Shown here: piece by piece, positions 34,125-46,900 of the stretch | Layout of the letters: each line of letters begins with the position of its first letter | Numbering within the stretch: the stretch's first letter is position 1 | DNA from: Mytilus edulis | Lineage: Eukaryota; Mollusca; Bivalvia; Mytilida; Mytilidae | Assembly: GCF_963676685.1 (NCBI RefSeq) | Contig: NC_092348.1 | Span: forward strand, 29,983,386-30,047,385 | DNA length: 64,000 bases | Direction: 5' to 3' | The notes under the pieces: model-generated | The model's database searches: none | Told to the model about the DNA's origin: nothing | The model's input: only the letters and a program-made list of their open reading frames with translations | Program-made: the position numbers and the translations under genes

Positions 34125-34134
34125 TATATATATA
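34125..34134 (+). promoter_or_regulatory. Candidate TATA box of the C1q gene
   Basis: TATATATATA 39 bases before the start codon at 34173. Position and context (ACC before, TGATCT after) would place a start site near 34155-34165. An A/T-rich genome offers many such words, so support is moderate. Confidence 0.4.
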
Positions 34135-34172
34135 TGATCTGTTTAGTCTGCTTTGTTTAAGACTGTAAAAAG

Positions 34173-34921
34173 ATGAAGTTGACACAAGTTTTATTTTGTT
34201 TGATTTTTTCGGTTTATAGTTCTGGGTTTTTGCTAGATGGCAGAACATCGTCTCCGCAGACAACCAGACAACCCATGTCAGACCAGCAATTTTACACTTT
34301 GATGAATCTATTGTCCAAAGAAGGAAATGCGCGTCTAAAACTGGAAGAGGAAATTTCCCAACTGAAGAAAGAATTGCTGGCAACTCAGCAAGGTGTAACG
34401 ACCAATTATCATGCTTCTCACAGTGGTAATGCTTCATTGAAAACGGAATTGGACAATGTGAAAAATAGTTATTCTAAATTACAGAATGACTACAGCTGGG
34501 TTATGTCAAAAATTAACCGAGTTAGAGCTGAACAATACACATATGAATAGCTATGCAAGAATTCTCGAACAGGAATTGATTTCAGTTAAGCAGTTGAAAA
34601 GTGTTGCTAATTTAGAAACTGTTTTAAATATTTCTAGCGAAACAAAACATTTAAAGAACGAGTTACAGTTAACTAACAATCAACTGCAGTCCATAGCTAA
34701 TGACGTTAACGCGAGAAAACAGGATTTTATTGCGCTTTTTAATAAGGCTGATATGACCGACAAAACCTTGGATCTTGCCTTGAAAACAATAGAAACTAAC
34801 ATAAGTTCTCTTCATTGGGATGTTGAAAACACGTTTAATCGGTCCTATTTACAGTTAAAATCTAGTATGCAAGTCGAGCATGATTTTACAAGAAAACTGG
34901 AAAAGGAAATTCAAGTCAGAG
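34173..34921 (+). CDS. C1q-protein exon 1: signal peptide and coiled coil (frameshift)
   Basis: The start ATG at 34173 opens onto MKLTQVLFCLIFSVYSSG, a clear signal peptide. Residues 30-120 are heptad-rich (ARLKLEEEISQLKKEL). The frame stops at 34548-34550, but the +1 frame continues the coiled coil without loss (LTELELNNTHMNS onwards) to VR at the donor, with N-glycosylation-type NIS and NRS sites. The switch falls at the A5 run 34508-34512. A homopolymer sequencing error, a null allele or a real pseudogene are all possible. No splice pair explains it. Confidence 0.85.
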
Positions 34922-37900
34922 GTAAAATATAAGCTCGTTTTTTATCGCACAATTATGTCATATATAAGTGTTCACGCCATCGCCGTGCTTAAATATAAAT
35001 CTAATACTAGTACACTGATTGGAGATAGGGATGTTGGGTGAAACTTATTTTCTACTACTTTTGTTTCGGAAATTTCACTTTGTTTCGCAAACTGTTTTCC
35101 TTGTTATCGTCTTCCCATAAATGTCCGTTATTCGGTCACGTCACGTGCAATAAGAATGATTTCCATTTTGGATATGACAGGTGTAATATATTGGGGAAAC
35201 TTTATAAAAACCGTGTTATGACGTCATTGTTCAATAAGCAGGAAATAGAGGTCATTGTCAATGGTCAAAGTTATATGCTTAATTTTAAACTAATAGTGTA
35301 TGCGTGTTGTTGCAACTCCTCCGAAATATTAAAAGTTAACGAAAAAATGTGTTTGACAATCTAAATTGCGACACGTTTCTACAACAATACCTGTGTATCG
35401 ACGTGCACTGGCAACTTCTAACAAAAGTGTTTTCGACTTAAGTATTTAATGTAAGATGTTTGATAGGATAACGTTCGATCCATGTGAAAATAAGGAGATG
35501 TTGAAAGATTATACAATTGAGACAACTATCTTTTCTAAAGCAACTATAGACAACCATACGGCTTTCAAAATTAAGAAAACCCATACTGTATGTATAGTCG
35601 GCTATAAAACGACCCGATATGACCACAGGCGCTTGGGTCTAGGATACAGATTTTTTTTTTTATTAAAATATTCAATTTTCTATATTTATAATACATATCT
35701 ATCACTTCTGTGCATGTCTCACCTAGTTTCGAGTGATTTAAACGACCCAGAGAAAATACCCAATTTTACTATCCATACTAAGAAACTAGGTGAGACATGC
35801 ACAGAAGTGATAGATATGTATTATAATAGATTAGAAAAATGAATATTTTAATAAAAAAAAATAAAAAAATCTGTATCCTGGACCGAAGCGCCTGTGGATA
35901 TGACAAATGTGAGACAATGCAATTGAGAAAACCAATGGTCTGATTCGTTACAAAACATTTTACGAAATGCATCTATGACAGACAAATCCAACGATAACCA
36001 CTAAACTAAAGGCTCTTGACTTGGGACAGGCATATCAAAGTGACGGGGTTACACACGCTTGAAGGCGTCAATCTTCCGCTAATCCGGTCTATTGTGATAA
36101 TATATAATACAAAAACAAAACAGTTAACGAAAAACAAATATTAGATCTTAAAACACGACAAGCATTATTAGCCTTTCAAAAAGGGCTAGTCGACTCTTAG
36201 CTGATGAAAATTGAAAGTGCTCTCGCTTTGTAGATTAATTCATTTACTAGAATAGCCACGTGTATCAATCAACAAATTTTACCACACACGTGAATTCACA
36301 CGTTATGAAGTAGTATATATCATTTAACGTTGTTGTTTACAAAACTCCATAAGATTCGACTATTTATAGATAAAAGTTACCAGTGTACCAATATCAGACA
36401 AAATCTAATTGCTAAAATAGAGAGGACAAATCCGATACTCTACGGGATTGAAGGACATTTACTAGGTTTGGATTGTCCTAACCAATCAATAAACTTTAAT
36501 TATTCACGTCTCGTATTTATCTTCCAATAAGGTAGCAAGAAAATTTCACGCACTAACTGTCCATCGTTCAATTCTTAATATCGACTCCTAGGAGTCGCTA
36601 GGAGTTGATGATAACCCGACACATATCACTGGGGTAAACCTGATGACCGTAACTGCATTCACGATCGTCCCAAGGTATCGGATGAAAAATTAGGTCAGTA
36701 TCTGTATTGTCTTTTAAAGTGTTTCTATATCATTTTCTTTACAAATCATACATTGATACGTTGTAAATTTATAATAGATTCACACGGAAATCACTAATTA
36801 CTAGCGAAAAATGTGCATGAAACAGGAATTTCGATTTGAAAAATCGCTCAGATGACCGTAAATCACAATCGAGATGACCGTAACAGAATCAGCGATTCAT
36901 AACAAGGGTGACCGTAATAGGTTTTAAGATTACCTTAATTTGCAAATGATGACCGTAACTTTCTAAGAAATATCCGTATTTATATAACTACATTTTAGTA
37001 TCAAATGATTAATCGTGTTGGTATAAACGTATTAATATGAGAGTATTATCCTATAGGTAGAAGAAAATAAGACGTGCTTCAAATACATAGTTCACAATAT
37101 GTATCTTTTTAACGGTAGAGGGTTTAATTTTTAAAATGAATTTGCAACAAAACATGCACATGAACAAGTGGGGAAAACATGCAACAAAAGCGCGATAAAA
37201 TGACACCTTACAAGAATAATAAAAACAAATGCGGTGCACATCCTCCATCCACAAGCCAAAAGATTTTGTTTTTGGAAAGTTTGCTTTAGCTTACTATTGC
37301 TACTTTTCTTAGGCGTCGGCCTCAAACTTGCGGTGACAGACTATCGCAATTTATTCTGTTCCGAGATAATGTAGTACTAGTGTTTGAATTCTGATTCTTG
37401 GAAGGTTCTTTTCAAATTTTGAATAACTACTCTTTTGACTTAAAAAAGATTACAGCTTGAATAAAAAAAGAAATGAATTTTCACCGACGATTCAGATGAA
37501 TTTAACTTCATTTTGAAAACGAGTATCACAAACACTACTTCGCGGATCTGCCATTCGCTGAAGAGAAAATCACAAAAAATCTACCCGAGATTGCGTTTTT
37601 ATTCATGAATATTTCATGAATGAACATATTCCCGCTCTACTTCTACCTGTTTACTATATGTACGTACGTAAACGTGGTAAAAGCCCGAGTGTATCGAAAA
37701 AAATCGGGAATGACTGATTGAAATGCGAGAACAAGTTGTCATTTCGACTAAGCCTTCGGATAATTGACAAGAGATTATGGTTTGTTTAAACAAAACACAG
37801 GTGATGGAATATAAAATACTCGATAATCATATGTCTAATATCTCACTCCAAGGACGAGTACAGATAAATACCGGCTTTCATAAAAAAAAAATGAAAAAAA

Positions 37901-40900
37901 AAATGAATTGTTTTTGTCTAAACATCGATCGGAAGGTTTTGATGCCAAAAATCATTTAAAAAACTTTTAATTCCGTCATTTTATAGTAATTGACCAAGCA
38001 AGTCGGTAGATGTCATTTATCTGCACAGCACGAGATGACCCAATAACCCGAACGACGTAGGAGTTCGGGTTATTTGGTCATCTCGTGCCGTGCAGATTAA
38101 ATTACATATTCCGATTTGATTGGCCAATAACTGTTTTAGCACAGGACGCAATCAATTTACGTGAACGTTTTAGAAATGTGGACGTTATTCTGCAATCCAC
38201 GGTTCTAGGAAAGTTTCTTGTAGGGTAAAGGTGCATTCACACGATACGATTTTCCGTTCGATTTTCCATTCGACTTGACACCGTCGCACAGGTAAATCGT
38301 ACAGCGTTCTGTTCACACGATACGATTTTCCATTCGATTTTCATCAGATTTGAACAAGTGCTTTTTTATATTTCTAAACGCAGCATCTTGCGAAATTATC
38401 TTTATACGCAATTATTATAAAAGTTTAAACAAATATCAATGAGTTATTGAATGATGATTAGTTAATAAATTTCCAAGGACTATTCCTAAATTCTCCAAAC
38501 TATTTGTTTCGTCTAGCCATTTTTTTTTATGCATACCTGTAGCTTTTACTACTTATCAGATATTTTATATTTCTTTAATATCATTATCTTTAATACATAT
38601 TGCACTACCATCTTAATTGAGACTACCATAGTGATCGTACTGGCCGTAATAAATGTTTCTTTGCAAACCTGTAATTTCCGTTAAGATTAATAAGAGATAA
38701 AAGACCCAAGCTTGGCGAAATATTTAGCACACTCACAGTTAAGAGTGTAGTATGAGTTATAAGGGGTTACCTTGAATAATTTTTGTGTATATATCAATTA
38801 TGTTCATTTTTAAAATACTCAAAATTATATGATTATCATTCTTGAAACAATGGTGAAAAATGCAGAAATTTGTTCAGCATGTAATCTCTGTTTTCTAAAT
38901 AAACGAAGTTTTGAAAATAGATTCTACACCCAACAGATTGATATCGGTGTAAAATTTAATTCTAATACAACTTCTCTCTTCAGATACATATAGATTATTA
39001 CATTGATACAAGTGGATTATCGGATTTATCCAATCTCGATAGTTAAATTATAAATTTTAAAGTCCTCGCCGAGGCGAGGCGAGGACTTTAAAATTTATAA
39101 TTTAACTATCGAGATTGGATAAATCCGATAATCCGCGCGTTACTAGGTAATAATCTGTTTCTCTAATGATTAAAAGATAAATTTCCTTTTTTTTTTCTAA
39201 ACCAAAATCCCCTTCGAGTGCCTTCCACTTTCCACGAAGTTGTCAATTTTATTAACACCTGTTAGAACATTTTGATCATTTCAGGGAGCTGAGAAAGGTT
39301 ATGACCCTTTGACTCAGCCAATCATCTTCTGAGATCACCGGCAACCACACGTTGATTAATTTTTTTATACAATTGGTTCGGAAAGGGATATTTTTCCATA
39401 GAATTAGAAAAACGTATTATAAGCCATTGGCCCATTTTTGGTGAAGATGATGAGTGCTTTCTTTCACGTCCGCACTTCTATCAAGGAGGGACGAAAACTA
39501 CCAAAGGGACAGTCAAACTCATAAATATAAAACAAACTGACAACGCCATGGCTAAAAATGAAAAAGACAAACAAACAACAGCACACACGACACAACATAG
39601 GAAACTAAAGAATAGACAACACGAACACTACCAAAAAAGTAGGGGTGATCTCAGGTGCTCCGGAAGGGTAAGCAGATCCTGCTCCACATGTGGCACCCGT
39701 CGTGTTGCTTATGTGATAACAAATCCGGTAAATAGTCCAATTCGGTAGGTCACATTCATGAAAGGGAAGGGGATTGTAGTTACGACGTAAGGAACATATC
39801 CGATATCATTTGTGAAACGGTTATTCCATAACGGTCAAACAACTCGTGATGGCGTCCGTAAAATTTACGAAGGGATGATTTCAACTTCACCATTTGGAAC
39901 TCTTGGTTTAATAGCTTTCTTGTGAGCAGCAACCCTCTATCAAGAAAATCATGAGTAGGAAATGCAAGCACGGGAATATCGTATCAATTGGGAGATATAT
40001 GCCCCGTATGCAGGTGCTGCTGGAATGTTGCTACTTAGAAATGGAAAGTTCACAATTGGAAAGCTGAAATCATCTCTTTTGTCGTAAAGTTTTGTTTTCT
40101 ACCGACCCTCATTGTCAATTTCTAGATGTAAGTCAAGATACTGAGTCCGACTTAAATGTATCTGACCACAAAGTACGGCATGCCAAAATAACATTTAAAA
40201 ATTTATTGCGGATCATGGCGAATATATAAATAACAGAACAATATAAACATACATGTACATAGTAATTCAGACGACATATAGAGACACCATGTGACACTCT
40301 TAATTTTTCGATTATATTAGTGTAACAGAGTTGATTTTCTTCTCAGATCTAGAAAAAAAGTAACGGATATTTTTACATCAATATTAATGCTTGTAGAAAA
40401 TTTTAACCCGATTTCAATATTAATTCAAAATATAAAACTTGTATTAAAATATTTAAAAAAAGAGAACTCGATACGATTAAAGAATGGAACTCTAAAACAG
40501 ATAACAGTTGCTTCGTGGGTCTTAATTTATTACTACATGTACGTCTTTGTTTAATAGGCACATGTTTTTGTGTAATTCACGTTTTTTTTGGTAGAGTTAA
40601 GCCATAAATTTAACTAAATTATTCTATAGTGCGTCTTTTCGTGTTGTAATGTCATACATATACGTACTACTGTTTGGGTAAGGACGAAGGTTGGCGCCTT
40701 TTAAAACATTCATACTTGCTATATTATCATGATGCATCTTTCCCAAGGCCTGTTGTTAAATGGATGTCGTTTGTGAGTTTCATAGATGTTTTTATATGAC
40801 CGCAAATTTTTTTTTTTTTTTGTCGTATATTGGTATCACGTCGTCGACGTCTGCGTCGTCCGAAGATGGATGGTTTCCGGATAATAACTTTAGTTAAAGT

Positions 40901-43900
40901 TAATAGAAATCGATAAAATTTTAACACAAGGTTAATTACCACTAAAAGAAGGTTTGGATTGAGTTTGGGGATTGTGGTCCCAACGGTTTGTGAATAAGGG
41001 ACAAAAAAGGGGCACAAATAAGCATTTTTCTTTGTTTTCGCACAATAACTTCAGTATAAGTAAATAGAAATCTATGAAATTTAAACGCAAGTTTTATGAC
41101 CACAAAGGGAAGGTTGGGATTAATTCTGGGAGTTTTGGTCCTAACAGTTTAGGAATTAGGGGCCAAAGGGTCCAAAATTAAACTATGTTTGATTTCATCA
41201 AAAATTGAATTATTGGGTTATCTAATATGCTGAATCTAATCGTGTATTTAGATTCTAAATTTTTGGTCCCGTTTTCAAATAAGTTTACATTAAGGGCCAA
41301 AGGGTAAAAAAAAAAAGAATTCTTGGGGTTCTTTGATATCCTCAATCTAAACATGTCCTTATATTTTCGATTACGGGCCCAGTTTTCAAGTTGGTCCAAA
41401 GCGGGGTCCAAAATTAAACTTTGTTTGATTTCAACAAAAGTAATTGAATATATGGGGTTCTTTGATATGCTGAATTTAACCATGTATTAATGTGTTTGGT
41501 GTTTGGGCCCTTTGTTAAATTGGTCAACATTGAGTTCTAAAGGGTCCAAAATTGAACTTTATTTAATTTCATCATAAACGAATTCCTGGGTTTATTTGAT
41601 ATGCTGAATCTAAACATGTATTTAGATTTTGGATATTGGACCATTATAAGAAAATGTCCAATTTATTTTTTTAAAGTTTTTAGACCACATTCATTCTGTG
41701 TCAGAAACCTATTTTGTGTCAACTATTTAACCACAATCCAAATTCAGAGCTGTATCAAGCTTGAATATTGTGTCCATACTTGCCCAACTGTTCAGGGTTC
41801 GATCTCTGTGGTCGTATAAAGCTGCGCCCTGCGGAGCATCTGGTTTGTTTCCCGTTTTGTAAATAGATTAGACCGTTAGTTTTACTGTTTGAAAATGTGT
41901 ACACTGGTCATTTTGGGACCCTTTATATTTTGCTGTTTTGGGTCAGCTAATCAAAAGAAGGCTCCGTGTTGAAGGTCGTACTTGGACCTATAATTGTTAG
42001 CTTAAATTCGCTGAGACTTGGATGCGGAGTTCTCTCAATGGCACCTATACCAATATTCTTATTTATAATGTTCTCAAGTATTTATAATTATTTGTTATTT
42101 TTTTTTTTACAAACTTAATTCGAAATATATTAATTGGAAAATAAGTTATAGTTATTGACCAAGCAAGTCGGTATATGGGATTTAATCTGCACAGCACGAG
42201 ATGACCCAATAACCCGAACGACGTAGGAGTTCGGGTTATTGGGTCATCTCGTGCTGTGCAGATTAAATTACATATACCGATTTGATTGGCCAATAACTGT
42301 TTTAACACATGACGCAATCAATTTACGTGAACGTTTTAGAAATATTGGCGCCATTCCGCAATACAAGGATCCTAGGAAAGTTTCTTGTAGGGTAAAGAAA
42401 GGGGAAATACGACTTTGGTAAGTTTAAAATTACATTTTTTTTTATATTTAGACTCATTCTAAAATTGCGATTTAATGGTATATTTTTTTTTATCGTTTCC
42501 GTTAAATTTATTCCCATTTTTTATTTAATTGGTGACGATTAAGACTTTAACAAACTGTGTACTTTCAAATCGGTGTATGAAATAAAAAAAACACATAACT
42601 GCAAGGGTTATTGAGTTTAAATTAGATAAATTGCTTTTGAATTTTTTTCCCTCAATAATATGCTTAGAGAAAAAAGTTTCTCTTTCAAAACCTTTTACTC
42701 CCCGCACCCCCCCCTTTTTTATCTACTGTATTACTTTTTAAGACACGTCCATCTAAATGAATTCTGATTGATCTCCAGTTAATCCCCCTGTTTTAAAACA
42801 AACTTAAATATGGTCCTCATTAAATTCGATCCAAAAATAATCCCTTTATAGAAGAGATATTCAAAAAGTCGTTATAAATTCCATTGATTCTGAAACTAAT
42901 CTAAATCAGATTTCTTTTATTCGGATATTCTTAGATACAATTCTTTTTTGGCAGAAATTAACAAAAAATGTTTTAACTATCTTTTTAACTTTAAAACACT
43001 GATTTAGAAATTGTTTTAACTATCTTTTTAACTTTAAAACACTGATTTAGATTTACGTTGTACACAAAATTTAATAAAATAGTTTATGTCCCAGCTTAGA
43101 TAAAAAAAAATAAAGGAATGAGAAACCTTTCTTTTTCCTATTTTGAAACTACGATGTTTGTACGAAGTTCAACTTTCACTTTTTGTCGTAATTTCAAGGC
43201 AGATGGCGGATTCGGGGGTGGGGCGAACAGGTCGTTAACCCTAGGATTTTTACAAAGTATCGTGGTTATAATAAGCTTAAAATCGTCCATATTGTCTTTT
43301 AGTCTCGCTACACTCGGGGATATTTTTTTTAATTTGATAGAATAACGCCCTTTTCAAAATCCAAGAACCGCCCCTAAAGGTAAAAATAGATTTGAACTGT
43401 GCAGTATATCTGAGGTAGTTAATGCACACCTTAGCTGTGCATTATCCAGATTATACCACAGTAAGAACAAAGAGATTTTACTCTTGCCATGTGTTAAAGA
43501 ACTTTATTCATGTGCGAACTAAAGTTGGGTTTAGGGGTGGCATGAATATAGGAAAATAATACCTTTTTATAAAATAATGCTCGAAACTTTGATATAGTCC
43601 AGCTTGTGCAATACCATAAATTGGAAAATTTAGAATAAATAAAAAGGATATAAGACTTTTCAATCCCTTAAAAAAATTGCCAAGATTCAAGGTCGTTAAC
43701 ATTATCGGCTATACTCCCAGCTCATACATTCCCAGATCTAAGGACCGTATAATTGAATCTTACCTCGAAATTCAGAAAATTATAATGTTTTAGATGACAC
43801 GACTATTTCAAGAGCTGAGAAAGTTTGACCTATTTTTTTTATTTGGATTATCGTCAATGGTTTCTGAGATACAACAAGGGTTGATTCCTGATGAAGCCAG

Positions 43901-46900
43901 AGGAAGGGGATCATCCCCCCCTCTTTGTGAAAAAAAAATGTTGATTAAATAGGGAATCACTGAAGCATAACTGGAGCCCCTCTTAGGCAGTCAATGGGCC
44001 CCCTTTTATGAAAATTTCTGGATCCGCCACTGTAAGTAGTGGTATAGATTTTATTTTTCATTCGATTAAGATAGATTATTTTCCATTGTGTTATTCATTT
44101 TGATCCCTTTCGTTAATAAAAGTCAATGCATACGGTTATTGAGTTTAAAGGGTAAAAAACTACTGAAAATCACACTTAGCAACACTTTTCTTAATGGTAT
44201 TTAATATTCTTATTTTCAAACCGAAATTTATGGGGTCTTTTGCATAATGTTCCTAATTTTATCTCTTTCCAAAATTAGAATTAAATGCATTAATCGTATC
44301 CAAATCCTTACTGTGTCCCCACTTTTTGTTTCAACACTTGCTAAATTGTACTGCAATTTCGCAGGCATCATCTAGTGTATGCTTATATCAAAGAAAATAC
44401 ATCGGCTAGCGACGTTCTATCAATGTACTCTATAATCTTTATATTTGGAGAAATGGAACAAAACATCTGTTATTCAATTTTCAATAACTGGATTTAAGTA
44501 TGGCCGTTGCAATTTGGGTACTCCTCATTACGGAATCCTGGATCGTTTGGAGGTCTGTTCAGACCAATTTTTCTTTGATTCAATATGGAATCAAAATCAA
44601 AGTTTTATTTATTGTCGATACATAGTAAACAAAGTAACACAAGCTCTAGTGAGCTTTTAAAATCGATATTTTTTTTCAAAATTTAAAGTTAAATTGGTGT
44701 TAACAATGATACCCTTACAAAATAAACACAGAAAGGAAACTTTTGTCGAAATAATAAAAAAACGTAGGTGAATTTTTTTCAAAATAGGTGCAATTTATAC
44801 TATTGTAACTATGTATATTGTTTTGGTGAATTATTTGTAAAAAAAAATAATGATAATACATTGCATTAATCAATTCATTATGAGCTCTTTTATTTGGGAA
44901 TAAAACATCCTCTATTAAACGCTTTGTCGATTACCACTGTGCCTGAAGTGAAAAATTTATAAATAGATATCAGAACGCGGACATTGTTTAGTCTAGAAGA
45001 AAGCCGGGAAGGAAATAAGTTGAGTTAAAAGTGAATTAATACTTAAGATTTGCATCATATACGGCTTGCACATTCAATGCACGGAACTGCTCACGACAAA
45101 CAAATGCTGGCCCCTTGTCATCCTTTGGAGATATGTTGATAGTGGGTCTTCCAATGGATAGAAACATTCAAGCTCCTATGTATGAAACACTTCCTTAATC
45201 TTCCTTATTTTTTTGTAATTCTTGAACAGGCACTTGAAATTCATCCAATGCCCCTCCTATTGACTTTGGAAGTGCTAAGGGATGTATTGCATTTACTAGC
45301 ACTTGTCGCCCTATTAACGCCATGTAAGTCCGCCAGTCCTTATCATTTATGTATATATAGGAACCACATCCCCTTTTCGTAACTTGGTCTAACCATAGTC
45401 CCCAGCCAAGTACACGATAATATAGCAGTAGTAAGTTATGCCAGGATTTACCTATTATTCACGATCATTAATTACGACGGCTTTGTGAAACGGCTGTAAA
45501 ACCTAAGATTTATTAACAAGCCTAACAATGGTTGTCACTATGAATCTAATGCCACGTAGACTTCCGAAGGCTTTGTAAAACGGTGGCCAGGTTTATGAAC
45601 AAAAGATGACTGTTTCCTTTACGAATTAAAAACGTTTAGAATGAGGCGAAAATCGGAATATTGTCGATTGAATTTATAAGCTGATAAATTTAGTCGATTT
45701 GGCGTTCACACGGTCCGATTCCAGTCAAAACGTCGAATGGAAATAGCGTACGTTTCGATTTCAAAACGACGTTTCGACTTGACTTTCGACTTCAGATTTA
45801 AGTGTTCACACGGTACGATTTTAGTCGAAAGCAGGTGCACAGGTAAAAATCGAATGAAAATCGAATGGAAAATCGTATCGTGTGAATGCACCTTAAGAAA
45901 GGGGGAAATACGACTTTGGTAAGTTTTAAATTAATCTTTTTTTTTTTATTTAGACTCATTCTAAAAAATCGATTTAATGGTATTTGTTTTTTAATCGTTT
46001 CCGTTAATTTATTCCCAATTTTTATTTAATTTGTGACGATTAAGACTTTGATAAATTGTGTACTGTCAAATCGGTGTATGAAAAAAAACATAACTGCAAG
46101 GGTTATTGAGTTTAAATAAGATTAATTGCTTTTCAATTTCTTTCCTTCGATGATATGCTTAAACAGGTCGGGACCACTACCTTATATGGAAATGCATTAA
46201 TTAGTATACTTATGTTCTCGCACATGTAATTGTTTATTTTCATGTGACGCAATTTATTTTCACCTAGGTTTTTGACCAATCCACTAAATGAGTCACAATG
46301 CATGATGGACTACTACGTGTTTACAATCAACCAAGAACACGTGTTATTAACTGAAATACAACACATTTTTTCGTGCAATGCAGGATTCACAATTTCGCTT
46401 AGTTTTTCATTTTGTGTATCCTCATTTATAGTTCGTGATGTAAAGTATTACTTCCATGCTCAGATTAACGAAGAGTTGTTTTTATGCGAAGAAAAAAGGG
46501 TTTGAATTACCCGATATATATTTGTTTTCAAGGTAGTGAAGTCAGCAACTGTAGTTTCAGTTTGTTTTCGTTTTTTAACGGGCTCGGACATTTGCCAAAC
46601 TGAATAAAATCATTACAGCTGATTTCTTATGCCTGCAAATTAAAATTTTGGTTGGCTTGCTTGCTTTGTTTGAATAGTTGTTTATACAAGCTTTGAAACA
46701 ATATATATATATAGGCATAGTTTAACTTGTATATTTTATATTTTGTACACAATATACAAACAAATAGCAAGCTAACCAAAGTTTTGCTCTACATGCATTA
46801 GGAAATAAGCTGTAATGATGTTATCCATATGTATGTGCGACAAGGTGGAAAATTTGATATGTTTTGTGAAAATTGCAGCGTTGGATCTAATATAAAAAAA

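Larger units (their letters stand above)
42130..43490 (+). repeat. Duplicated unit 2, intact copy
   Basis: An uninterrupted copy of a unit that elsewhere is split in three: 42150-42400 matches 37981-38228, 42400-42650 matches 45894-46165, and 42655-43490 matches 48225-49000. It contains a CACCCCCCCC run, GGCAGATGGCGGATTCGGGG and AACGCCC...CCAAGAACCGCCCC. No coding sequence recognised. Confidence 0.85.
38229..45893. mobile_element. Harbinger-like element, 7.7 kb, decayed
   Basis: Ends are AGGTGCATTCACACGATACG and its inverted partner, flanked by TAA at 38226-38228 and 45894-45896. The uninterrupted relative at 42395-42420 reads GTAGGGTAAAGAAAGGGG, which confirms the insertion site. Subterminal words ACGATTTTCCATTCGATTTT recur inside both arms. 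A 3-bp TAA/TTA duplication is typical of PIF/Harbinger elements, and a Harbinger transposase remnant lies inside at 45043-45155. Much of the 7.7 kb is nested repeats. Confidence 0.78.

Noticed and set aside
35456-35972. Frames on both strands sharing YNTYLSLLCMSHLVS
   Set aside because: They translate the inverted arms of the MITE 35624-35896.
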